Part shown: positions 56,901 through 64,000 of the stretch, one piece after another | Layout of the letters: each line of letters begins with the position of its first letter | Numbering within the stretch: position 1 is the first letter of the stretch | Assembly: GCA_021498095.1 (NCBI GenBank) | Contig: JAIZWK010000001.1 | Coordinates: forward strand, 496,001 to 560,000 | Direction of reading: 5' to 3' | Source of the DNA: Candidatus Harpocratesius repetitus | GTDB taxonomy: Archaea > Asgardarchaeota > Lokiarchaeia > Sigyniarchaeales > Promethearchaeaceae | Length of the DNA stretch: 64,000 bases | Translations under genes and position numbers: made by a program | Notes under the pieces: model-generated | Databases searched by the model: none | What the model was told of the DNA's origin: nothing | The model's input: the letters and a program-made list of their open reading frames with translations, nothing else

Positions 56901-57412
56901 TTCACATGGAACACTAAAGTCAATAATACAGGGGGAAGAACAATAGCTAATCCATAGATAATTATAGCTAAAACATAACTCCAAGGTTTTGAGAAGTATT
57001 TGATTAATTTTTCAAAAGGTTGTTGAAAAGGAGTGGTACTAATTTCATGAGAAAAATGAGCCATGAAAAGAAATTCAATAAGTGGATAAATTGAAATAAA
57101 AGTTAAACAGAAAATAAGCGGAATTAGAAGAAATACTGCTTGATCTTGATAACCCCAATCATTTAAATCAAGAATAAAGGTTACAATTGTTGTTGCTACA
57201 ATAGTTAAGCCATTTCCAAAGAAAAAGGCGAAAATTATGCATTTTAAAGTATCATTCCATTTCCAAAATTCCTTTTTTACCAATTTTACTTGTGATGCCA
57301 TGAGATAATATCCAGCAAGAAAGCTAAGGATAAGAAATATAATTAAACCGATTGTCCATGAATTTATTGAAGTAGGAATACTAAATATATCCCAGATATC
57401 CTTGAATTTCAT
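53975..57412 (-). CDS. Ten-helix membrane protein with long C-terminal HEAT-repeat array
   Basis: The 1145-residue protein has about ten transmembrane helices in residues 1-400 (for example IGLIIFLILSFLAGYYL, AVFLLIPLIFCLTFISIYPL, YIVYGTLFYSYIYFIYRTV). Then come ~700 residues of HEAT repeats with the usual spacing (DPHPQIQEAVARIAGEIA, DVDSSVREQGYTILGIIGG, DPKETIRNAAISALVRLS). The HEAT array should face the cytoplasm and act as a large docking scaffold. There is no clear channel or transporter motif. I know of no named family with this arrangement. Confidence 0.82.
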   Translation of the reverse strand: MKFKDIWDIFSIPTSINSWTIGLIIFLILSFLAGYYLMASQVKLVKKEFWKWNDTLKCIIFAFFFGNGLTIVATTIVTFILDLNDWGYQDQAVFLLIPLIFCLTFISIYPLIEFLFMAHFSHEISTTPFQQPFEKLIKYFSKPWSYVLAIIIYGLAIVLPPVLLTLVFHVKFIIAWLSWQLIYPMVIILYYASVGYIIAFGIFTISLPHLPRSTFLHFDQSNRAIKEFFRDPMTYIVYGTLFYSYIYFIYRTVATISRFDINYVPYTVSWYNVDWSIPISLALAITAYFNRYWKRKVKSSTQSILFSTFLIAAMGINIMLNYLIARPYVFQELFMKWDITATFYDLRGINKYGNRVELYTELNLIGVIEEFMLFVIISYFFFIQKNHKAIRNAFIGTVTSAEEKFNPIPGFNMIRYQPESEQKFAYESLERMYLRIPNKRGLSFDQDRFIDPLFDALSDRTFIYGYYWSQKLFTRLMIEYPEKFFPLVEIGLKSENPDMVTSILECFSNDTLQCLQKINEDLFLSILSNRNHFHKELCLQILFLKYTSNDMNQKLSSKLRQKLLSLLNYPDYNVQGKVLRILSAFPDQVDHSIFISRLNDPHPQIQEAVARIAGEIATIDIESLSISKLIEMTSSVNPKTKAIILETLAKIGDFEKNHIPIDIFKDHLFDHNISIRNAAFLGLKSYLQEKPFGISIDYLLNAAKGKSFEIQKLFISLFPYIWKQAPSKVLSVLKLYIKSNDGDFAGIAQSQLIEMAQQDPKFIVSELIKESDTESILTRGKIVQTVLNITKQFPNQIIPLLIQNISSKNDNSKINAVRVLSDYCSIHSIDISPKTLFNIWKKESSDKIKIELLNIIKSVNSTNLIELKPFLNDLLKTFKTSSKSLRISIAKMISSLVKQDPNLISMKFINTMINDVDSSVREQGYTILGIIGGSTPKKAISILMKGLKEDDFSVKNTCLKSLVEISLKSHDTLIFSNLLKLLEDPNKWTRKSILNILGSLDEDQKKMVNIKSVLERIHISTEDEEVLLAFVKWIGTLNQENFNLIFPIFVKLMADPKETIRNAAISALVRLSRKIDSEILIPQLLSHLSDESPIQLEESVVLALKRIVKYERKEIKDRVIAILSIRAHHTQNKIMQAALSELKKK

Positions 57413-57502
57413 TAGTATATTATTGGTGATTTTCCTTAATGGCTTTATTGATCTTACAATAAGTGATTTTTTTTAGCTGTAAATATTACAATATTAGAAG
57501 AA

Positions 57503-58069
57503 ATGAGCCCGCTTTCAATAAAAAATAAATTAAAACGAGATCAAAATAAGTACATACATCAAAAAGTAGATGTAATTGTAACCAAGGAATTTCCTTCTTT
57601 TCATATTTTGGGAAAGCACATTGGTCCGTTTAAATTAGGGCATCCAATGACAATCGATCAATATATTGCACGAATTTTAGTTGAAGAAGGAATTGTTAAA
57701 TTTGATGATACTAAGCATTTAAATCGAAAAGGAATTCAGAAAATTAATTTTCAAGAATCTACAAATCCTGAATTGGGAAAAATCGCTGAAAACTTTATTT
57801 ATACACAAGCACGAGAACAACTGGAGATCATGAATAAACTCTACGAACAAGGAAAAATTCCACGACAAGAGTTTAAACAATTGCTCAGTGATGTAAACGA
57901 TTTAATTCGCGTCCGTTTAGCAAAAATTAACCGGCTTGCCGTACAAACGGGCAGAAGTCAATCTGAACGCAATTTAACGCAAGAAGAACGCATTCTTTTT
58001 GATGAAATTGCAAGCAAAATTAATGAATGGAAAACTGCTTTAGGAAAAGTTAATTCGAAATATAATTGA
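57503..58069 (+). CDS. GINS complex subunit, Gins23 (Psf2/Psf3)-type
   Basis: The 188-residue protein has a small beta-rich domain first (residues ~20-65; VDVIVTKEFPSF, GKHIGPFKLGHPM, ARILVEEGIVKF) and a helical domain after it. This B-then-A order is that of Gins23/Psf2-Psf3, as opposed to A-then-B in Gins51. GINS joins MCM and GAN/RecJ-Cdc45 in the archaeal replicative helicase complex. Divergent from the HEAT protein gene, with 90 bp between. Confidence 0.78.
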   Translation: MSPLSIKNKLKRDQNKYIHQKVDVIVTKEFPSFHILGKHIGPFKLGHPMTIDQYIARILVEEGIVKFDDTKHLNRKGIQKINFQESTNPELGKIAENFIYTQAREQLEIMNKLYEQGKIPRQEFKQLLSDVNDLIRVRLAKINRLAVQTGRSQSERNLTQEERILFDEIASKINEWKTALGKVNSKYN

Positions 58070-58101
58070 TTATATAAGTAATTTCATAATTGAATACACT
58101 C

Positions 58102-60201
58102 CTATCTCTCCTTTTCTGATTTTACCGCGCTAATATGAACAGTTCCAGAAAAATAAGAGCCCGAATGACCAAGAATTTCAGGAATTGAATTTGTGAAATG
58201 ATTGGCATTTAAAGAAGAAGGATTTCGATTTGGACCACCTGAATATATTAAAGCCATTTCTCTTCCTAATGAAGGCATTACTTCAAGAATAAATATTCCT
58301 TCTCCAAATTGATTTGAAACTTTAACTCTTTCACCCACTCGTGAGTCAATAGATACTATATCTAAAGGATTTAGAAATACTTTTAAAAAATCAGAATTAA
58401 ATTGAGAATTTATTTCTCCTAATTGTGAATGAATAAAATGTGGATGGTGCGGTGTATAAAGATAAAAATCGCCTGGTTTTTTCTGCAGGATTTTAAGAAA
58501 TAATTCATGATGATGAATAAAGTATTCCATAAAGGAATGCAATTGTATTTTTCCAGTGGATGTTGGAAATTGTAAATCAGTAAAGAAAGTTTCATCTGGA
58601 TTAAAAAATAACACATATCCGTTTTTTTCAATTTCTTTTCTTTGCTGAGGTTTTAAAATTTTCATGCAATTTCTAACCATTTGTTCTGAAGATATTTTGA
58701 ATTGTTTCAATATAGAGGAAGACCACCCAATTTGATTCCCAAAATCAAGGCCTAGGCGATTAAAAAACTCATGATTTGAAAGACAGCTTGTATATGGACA
58801 TGGTCCTGCTTGAATGATCGAAAGACCGGGCATATAATAAGAACTTACCAAATCATTCGTTTCTGGTGCCATTTTCATTGGAAAAATTAAATCAGCATAA
58901 GCGCATGTTTCATTCAAAAAACAATCTAAAACAACAACAAATAAGTCTTCGCGCTTTAAAACAGATCTAAGAAGGTTTTGATTCGGTAAACTACTGGCAG
59001 GGTTGAAATTATAGATGAATAACATTTTTATTTCATGATCTTGCAGAATATTAGCTAATTTTATAATTTCAAGCGAATTATTTTGATTCAAAGTGTGTGA
59101 ATAATTAAATGTGATTTCTTCAATAATACGTTCTCTTATTTCTCTTCTGTGATCACTTAGTGAATAAATAATTCCCGCTCCTGGTTTTCCAATATTTCCT
59201 AATACTACTTGGATTAAAGCAATAAATTGAACAAAATATCCACCATATCTATCTTTTTGGGTACCATATCCAATTAAAAATAAAGTATGTGAAATATTTT
59301 CTACTAAAAGAGAAGCAAATGATTGTAACTGTTCTAAAGATACCCCGATTTTGTTACATATTTCGATAATATCAACTTTCTCGATTATTTGCTTTACAGA
59401 ATTCCAATTATCCACATGTTCAAATAAAAACCTATGATTTTCCCCATTTATTTGAAGAATTTGTTTAATTATTCCTATGGCTAACAGATGAGAAGTATTT
59501 AAAGTAATTTTCAAAAAAAAATCAGATTGATTTGCAATTTTGGTTTCTCTTGAATCTATTACAACAACTTTCAATCCATTTTTCTGTGCTTTTCTTACCA
59601 AAAGATGAGCATGATTATTATTATTGGTTAGATCTGAATTCCAGATAACTAAGAGGCGGGTTTCAGGATTTGTAATCTGCAGTGGGTGAGAAAGGGAGTA
59701 AGTTCCAAACATTTGACGTAATCCGGCAATTCCCCCTTCATTACAGATCCCTCCTGTTGTAATTAAGGCACCTATTTTATTAAAAAAGCGTAATGGGGAA
59801 AATTGAGAAAGTAATCCGGTATTTCCAGAATAAAATGCCGCAAGGATCTTATCTGCTCCATGTTGATAATAGATTTCTTTTAATTTCATTAACAACTGAT
59901 CCCAAGCATTTGAAAAGGAAATTTCCTTAAAGTTTTGGCAGGGTTTGGGAGCTTGTCGTATAAGTGGAACATGTAATCTTGAATTATGATAAAGAGAACC
60001 TATTTTATTGGTGTACTTCGCACAGAAAACACCTTGAGTAAAAGGGTGCTTTTTTGAGGGAATTGTTTGAAGAAGAGGATGATCGATTTTATTATCATCC
60101 CATATTCCCATATAAACGCAAGCGCCATAACAATCTTTTGTGCAAGTCGCAAATCGGGAGATTTTCGAAGACGAATTCAAGATTTTGGGTGAGTCTTCCA
60201 T
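58102..60201 (-). CDS. Molybdopterin-dependent oxidoreductase, DMSO reductase family
   Basis: The 699-residue enzyme binds an N-terminal [4Fe-4S] cluster (CTKDCYGAC at about 21-29, with a further Cys in VFCAKY). It then shows the bis-MGD domains, including the active-site loop GGICNEGGIAG (about 151) and a C-terminal domain with HPHFIHSQLGEINS. No TAT signal is seen, so it should be cytoplasmic. There is no partner subunit next to it. The substrate cannot be read from sequence; formate, thiosulfate/polysulfide and hydroxyaromatic substrates occur in related enzymes. Confidence 0.9.
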   Translation of the reverse strand: MEDSPKILNSSSKISRFATCTKDCYGACVYMGIWDDNKIDHPLLQTIPSKKHPFTQGVFCAKYTNKIGSLYHNSRLHVPLIRQAPKPCQNFKEISFSNAWDQLLMKLKEIYYQHGADKILAAFYSGNTGLLSQFSPLRFFNKIGALITTGGICNEGGIAGLRQMFGTYSLSHPLQITNPETRLLVIWNSDLTNNNNHAHLLVRKAQKNGLKVVVIDSRETKIANQSDFFLKITLNTSHLLAIGIIKQILQINGENHRFLFEHVDNWNSVKQIIEKVDIIEICNKIGVSLEQLQSFASLLVENISHTLFLIGYGTQKDRYGGYFVQFIALIQVVLGNIGKPGAGIIYSLSDHRREIRERIIEEITFNYSHTLNQNNSLEIIKLANILQDHEIKMLFIYNFNPASSLPNQNLLRSVLKREDLFVVVLDCFLNETCAYADLIFPMKMAPETNDLVSSYYMPGLSIIQAGPCPYTSCLSNHEFFNRLGLDFGNQIGWSSSILKQFKISSEQMVRNCMKILKPQQRKEIEKNGYVLFFNPDETFFTDLQFPTSTGKIQLHSFMEYFIHHHELFLKILQKKPGDFYLYTPHHPHFIHSQLGEINSQFNSDFLKVFLNPLDIVSIDSRVGERVKVSNQFGEGIFILEVMPSLGREMALIYSGGPNRNPSSLNANHFTNSIPEILGHSGSYFSGTVHISAVKSEKER

Positions 60202-60372
60202 TAATGATTAATAAAAAAACATCTAAATTAAGTTATAGGAAAAATGATGCTAAGTTATGGTCTAAAGTTATTTGAAATAAAAGGTATAATATTTTATAAT
60301 TAGAAACCATTTTCCAATGTTCAAGTAATTTATAATCAAGTAAATAATAATCAAGTGATTTAATTTATCAAA

Positions 60373-61032
60373 TTGGTGAACAAAAAAATGAAAGGATTCT
60401 TGTTATCGTTATCATCCTTATTAGGGTTTGCAGATTTATGGCAGAATTATTTGGAAATGGGCACTCCTGAGAAAGTTATTATTGGAATTGTCGTCTTTGC
60501 TCTTTTAGCAACATTACTTTATTTCTTATATAGAATACTAGATGGAATTGCAGTTATATTCAAAGGAATCTTCTGGTTTTTAAAGAGTATTGTGTTTTTA
60601 ATTGTGGTTTTACTCTTTTCTTTAGCCTGGTTAATTTTTATATGCCCATTCGGATTTTTCCGCTATAAGAAATTTACTGAAGTCATTGAAATATATAAAA
60701 TTACCTTAAGACGATTGAAGTACTTCTTTTATCCTAAAGCAAAAAAGGATCTAATAATGACAAAAGAAGAAATCGCTAAAAAAATAACAGAAAAAGATAA
60801 AAAAGAAATGCTTAGGGAGAAGAAGGAACAAGATGGCACTTCGAAAGAAAAAAAACCATCTGAAAAATCAGATGAAAAAGAGGAAATACCAAAATTTCAC
60901 TGCTCCAATTGTGGAGCCGAAATGCCTCCTTCAATGGTAACTCTCTTACAAAAAGGAAATGCGGCCTTTTGCGAAGCATGTGGTCAAAAATTTAAAATGG
61001 AAGGGGGAATTCCCTATCCAACGGATCACTAA
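60373..61032 (+). CDS. Membrane protein with C-terminal zinc ribbon
   Basis: The 219-residue protein has two hydrophobic stretches near the N-terminus (VIIGIVVFALLATLLYFLY and IVFLIVVLLFSLAWLIFICPF). A charged Lys/Glu helical region (about 120-175) follows. A zinc ribbon (FHCSNCGAEMPPSM ... AFCEACGQKF) ends it. I do not recognise a family. The + strand start ATG is preceded by a TTG that the frame allows. Confidence 0.75.
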   Translation: MVNKKMKGFLLSLSSLLGFADLWQNYLEMGTPEKVIIGIVVFALLATLLYFLYRILDGIAVIFKGIFWFLKSIVFLIVVLLFSLAWLIFICPFGFFRYKKFTEVIEIYKITLRRLKYFFYPKAKKDLIMTKEEIAKKITEKDKKEMLREKKEQDGTSKEKKPSEKSDEKEEIPKFHCSNCGAEMPPSMVTLLQKGNAAFCEACGQKFKMEGGIPYPTDH

Positions 61033-61061
61033 CAAAGCATTTTAAAAACAATATTAAAATT

Positions 61062-61373
61062 GAGGGTATTTTAAATTTCAAAGATTCGAAGTTTTTCATT
61101 CCTTCAACTTGATTCTTCCGACTCAAATCCAAAATATCCCTCCATATTTTTTGTCGATTTAACCAAGGGGCCAAATTCAAGATAGGTAAATCAAGAATTA
61201 TAATAAAATCGACTTCAGATTGAAGAATTTATAAGCAGGATGGTAAATTTTTAACAAATTCTTTGAAAAAATCGAGTTCGACAAAAAAAGAATTGCGATA
61301 TTTCAGATTTAAGTCGGATATATATAAATGATATTCAAAAAAGCGTTTAAATTAGAATAGATAAAAGATCCTC
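61062..61373 (+). repeat. Dispersed ~311-bp repeat, copy 2
   Basis: This copy aligns with 18467-18777 over its whole length, same orientation, with base differences and one or two indels. It begins about 30 bp after the stop of the zinc-ribbon membrane protein and ends 43 bp before the methyltransferase ATG, so it fills that intergenic gap. Confidence 0.9.
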
Positions 61374-61415
61374 AATTATCAACACTTTTTTTTCTTCTGG
61401 AAATAATAATAGAAT

Positions 61416-63851
61416 ATGGCTCTTTTGCTTTCTGCAGAAAAAGTAGATGAATTTTTCGGGATAAAATCATCCATGTTTAAAAGGTTTAGATCTTCGATTA
61501 ACTTAAAGCAGAAAGAAGATGCTATCTTTCAAGAGAAATTTAACATTGGATATAAAAAATGGAAATTATTCTTCCGATCTTTCTATAGTGAAGTTAATTT
61601 AAGTAGAAATCTCTATTTTCTTCATATTTATTGTGTAATTCTGGTAAAAGGTTTGCAATTTATTTTTTTTTCTACTTATTATTTTAACGATATAACAGAG
61701 AAAATGAAAGAGGAAAAGAAAGATAACAAAAAAGTGAACAGGAAAAATATTACTAAATTAAATGATTTTTTTCCAGAAATATTCGATTTAGATTTTTTCT
61801 CTTGGATTTTTCAAGATAATCAGTTGTACTCATTAATTCAAAACCTTTTTCAAGCAGATTGTTTTTATCGACTCAAGAATTCATCAATATCAATTCCTTC
61901 TGATTTGTTTCATGTTTTTTATCAAAATTTAATCAGTTCAGAAGTTCGCCATAATCTGGGAGAGTTCTATACTCCACCTGAACTAGCAAATCAAATGATC
62001 AAAAATCGCTATAAGTTTGGACTAAAAATTATGGATCCAGCATGTGGAACTGGTGTATTTTTAATAGAAATTATAAAAGAAATAATCAACAAATCAGATC
62101 GTTCAAAGAAAGATAAATTAAGTGCTCTTAAACAAATCTATGGATTTGATATTAATCCTATTGCATGTCTTTTTGCCAAATTGAATTTTCTACTAACTCT
62201 TCACTTTCATGGGATAGAATATCCAATTAATGAACTTCATATTTATAATGAAAGCGTACTGTTTTGGAAAAACAAGTTCTTTCCAATATCTATGATACAA
62301 AAGAAGTTTGACTTAATAATTGGTAATCCTGCTTGGATCACAGTGAAGAGTATGCAGGATTTAGAATATAAGGAGCAAATAAAAAACCTTGCGAAAATAC
62401 TGGAATTAAAACCAACTACTCATCAAATACCTAATATTGAAATCAGTGCACTTTTCTTTTACCAATGTCGAGATTATTTGGTAGTTAAAGGTAAAATAGG
62501 ATTTATTGTAAGTAAGGCTTTTATTAATGGAAGCAATCATGCATTAACGCGGAAATTTACGGATTTTGATGAAATTTCAATTTGGACTTTTGATAAAAAT
62601 TTATTTCCTATATCAAATATATGCTTATTTGCAAGATATAATCCTCCTTTGAGAAGAACCGAAGAAGAATTAAAAGAATTACAAATTGAAGAAATTCAGT
62701 TTCAAATTGAAAAAATAGGACAAAGCTTAAGAATTAAACAATTAAATCGTATTTTCTTGGTTCCGTACAGAATTGAAAAGCATAAAAACCAGCTGCTGGT
62801 TACTAAATTAATAGGATTAAAAGAAAAAAAGGCATTAACAGAGCTACTCCCTCACGGAATAAATCAATATAAGAATTCATGCTATCGTGGAGCAGATATT
62901 TTTCCCCGTGCTTTACTTTCTGTCTTTCCAAAACAAAGTTCTTCTGGTAGGATATTTATTCAACCTATAACAAATGAGTCTAAATTGACTTGGGATTTCG
63001 ATCTTGAAAAAAAATTGGAAGAATTCCCCGAAATAATTAAAAAGGGAAAAATTTTCATGGATTCTTCTTATATTTTTCCTGTTTTGAAAAGTAAACACTT
63101 GGTCCCCTTTACATATCTTTACTGGGATTATGCTTTTATTCCCATCCAGGAAAATAAAAAGACGGGCGGGTATGCTCGTATCTCAGAATCAGAAACATTA
63201 GCTTGGCGCTATTATCAAGTCTTAGAACAAATTTTCCAACAAAATTTCAAAACAGGTGCATCTATTCGGACTTTATGGGAAAGAATGAACTATCATAATA
63301 ATTTAATCCAACCTAGGCATCGAAGTCCGTATAAAGTTGTTTATCAACGGAGTGGATCATATGTAAAGGCTTGTATTATTAAGGAACCAAAAGTTATTGT
63401 CGATACAACTAACTATTTTCTTGCTTTCTCAAATTTAGATGAAGCATATTATGTATTAGGCTTCTTAAATGCTCCAGATTTAACTAAAGCTATTCAAATC
63501 GAAAAATCTGCGCGTGATATTCACAAGCTTCCCTTTACATTCTATTTACCCAAATTTGATCCAGACGACCAAAACCATCAAAATCTTATAAAACAAGCCC
63601 AGATCATGGAGAAAAAAGCTAAACAAATCGCCTTATCTGCAGTTAAATCCTTTTTAAATAAAAATCAAGCAGAACTGAAAATTACAGAATTCTATAATGT
63701 ACCCGTTTTAAAGACAATTAAAGCGCGCCAAATTCAATCCCAAATCTATAATTCCTTAGGTTGGAATCCAAAAAAAGATAGCATTTCTGAAGATTTTGAA
63801 AAGTTGAATCATCTTGTTCGGTTAGTTGTTTCTGAAAATAAGAATAGTTGA
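61416..63851 (+). CDS. Eco57I-like N6-adenine DNA methyltransferase
   Basis: The 811-residue protein has GEFYTPPELANQMI (about 183), the SAM-binding motif DPACGTGVF (about 207) and the catalytic NPAW (about 303, in place of NPPY/F/W). The region from about 400 onward should hold the target-recognition part. It resembles Eco57I-type and related type IIG enzymes, in which methyltransferase and nuclease may be fused; no PD-(D/E)XK motif is clear in the N-terminal 180 residues. No separate restriction gene is seen. The adjacent dispersed repeat suggests a mobile setting. Confidence 0.87.
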   Translation: MALLLSAEKVDEFFGIKSSMFKRFRSSINLKQKEDAIFQEKFNIGYKKWKLFFRSFYSEVNLSRNLYFLHIYCVILVKGLQFIFFSTYYFNDITEKMKEEKKDNKKVNRKNITKLNDFFPEIFDLDFFSWIFQDNQLYSLIQNLFQADCFYRLKNSSISIPSDLFHVFYQNLISSEVRHNLGEFYTPPELANQMIKNRYKFGLKIMDPACGTGVFLIEIIKEIINKSDRSKKDKLSALKQIYGFDINPIACLFAKLNFLLTLHFHGIEYPINELHIYNESVLFWKNKFFPISMIQKKFDLIIGNPAWITVKSMQDLEYKEQIKNLAKILELKPTTHQIPNIEISALFFYQCRDYLVVKGKIGFIVSKAFINGSNHALTRKFTDFDEISIWTFDKNLFPISNICLFARYNPPLRRTEEELKELQIEEIQFQIEKIGQSLRIKQLNRIFLVPYRIEKHKNQLLVTKLIGLKEKKALTELLPHGINQYKNSCYRGADIFPRALLSVFPKQSSSGRIFIQPITNESKLTWDFDLEKKLEEFPEIIKKGKIFMDSSYIFPVLKSKHLVPFTYLYWDYAFIPIQENKKTGGYARISESETLAWRYYQVLEQIFQQNFKTGASIRTLWERMNYHNNLIQPRHRSPYKVVYQRSGSYVKACIIKEPKVIVDTTNYFLAFSNLDEAYYVLGFLNAPDLTKAIQIEKSARDIHKLPFTFYLPKFDPDDQNHQNLIKQAQIMEKKAKQIALSAVKSFLNKNQAELKITEFYNVPVLKTIKARQIQSQIYNSLGWNPKKDSISEDFEKLNHLVRLVVSENKNS

Positions 63852-63891
63852 AAGCAAATACAAGATAAGAAATATCAACGATATTATTTTT

Positions 63892-64000
63892 TAAAGCTTT
63901 TCTTCCATATAGGGATCCAGCCATTTAATTGCTAACCAATAAAGAGGAAGTAAAGAAAGTTCAACAAAAATTGAGATGATGAAAGGATACTTTTTTACAT
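63892..64000 (-). CDS. C-terminal end of a membrane-protein gene, cut by window edge
   Basis: On the minus strand a frame runs in from the right edge and stops with TAA at 63892-63894. It reads VKKYPFIISIFVELSLLPLY and then WLAIKWLDPYMEEKL, a hydrophobic segment with an amphipathic end. The gene proper lies outside the window, so its identity is unknown. Confidence 0.5.

Overview
This is an AT-rich archaeal chromosome segment. Archaeal identity rests on the run L21e, RpoF (Rpb4), DUF655, KsgA/Dim1 and HemK-type methyltransferase on the minus strand, on a Sec61-type SecY with a DUF106/EMC3-like membrane protein, on an archaeal TrpRS, and on a GINS subunit with the small domain first. Several traits suggest an Asgard (Lokiarchaeota-like) lineage: very large glycosylation-rich surface proteins, leucine-rich repeats added to unrelated proteins, a ten-helix HEAT-repeat protein, PlsC-type acyltransferases, and a small Cys/His protein of a type I recall from Lokiarchaeal genomes. 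No hallmark eukaryotic signature gene is in the window, so the phylum is an inference. I saw no rRNA, tRNA or CRISPR.

Layout. 1-11.1 kb: the N-terminal part of a Tes-like radical SAM enzyme (cut by the window edge), two giant surface proteins and a coiled-coil protein. 11.4-18.4 kb: an SNF2 ATPase gene and a SWIM zinc-finger gene that were once one translationally coupled pair. They are now separated by about 2.5 kb carrying an LRR gene and a decayed transposase, flanked by 118-bp direct repeats of the SNF2 3' end. 18.4-23.1 kb: a dispersed repeat, a charged low-complexity protein, the EMC3-like protein, a seven-helix protein and SecY. 23.4-33.2 kb: TrpRS, ClpB, a structured non-coding interval, a B12-dependent ribonucleotide reductase with an LRR tail, and SufC-SufB. 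33.3-37.1 kb: the archaeal information-processing cluster. 37.3-44.5 kb: a plus-strand run of M24 peptidase, two PlsC-like proteins (the second lacking catalytic motifs), and a three-gene set related to 2-hydroxyacyl-CoA dehydratase and its activator. 44.6-53.9 kb: two paired surface proteins, an AmmeMemoRadiSam-type radical SAM enzyme, a TPR protein, and a divergent Cys/His and coiled-coil pair. 54-64 kb: the HEAT membrane protein, GINS, a molybdopterin oxidoreductase, a zinc-ribbon membrane protein, a second copy of the dispersed repeat, an Eco57I-like DNA methyltransferase, and the end of a further membrane-protein gene.

The most interesting items are the insertion that split the SNF2-SWIM pair, the NrdJ-LRR fusion, the dispersed ~311-bp repeat, the folded intergenic element upstream of clpB, and the acyltransferase plus activator neighbourhood. 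No defence system is complete here; the methyltransferase has no visible nuclease partner.
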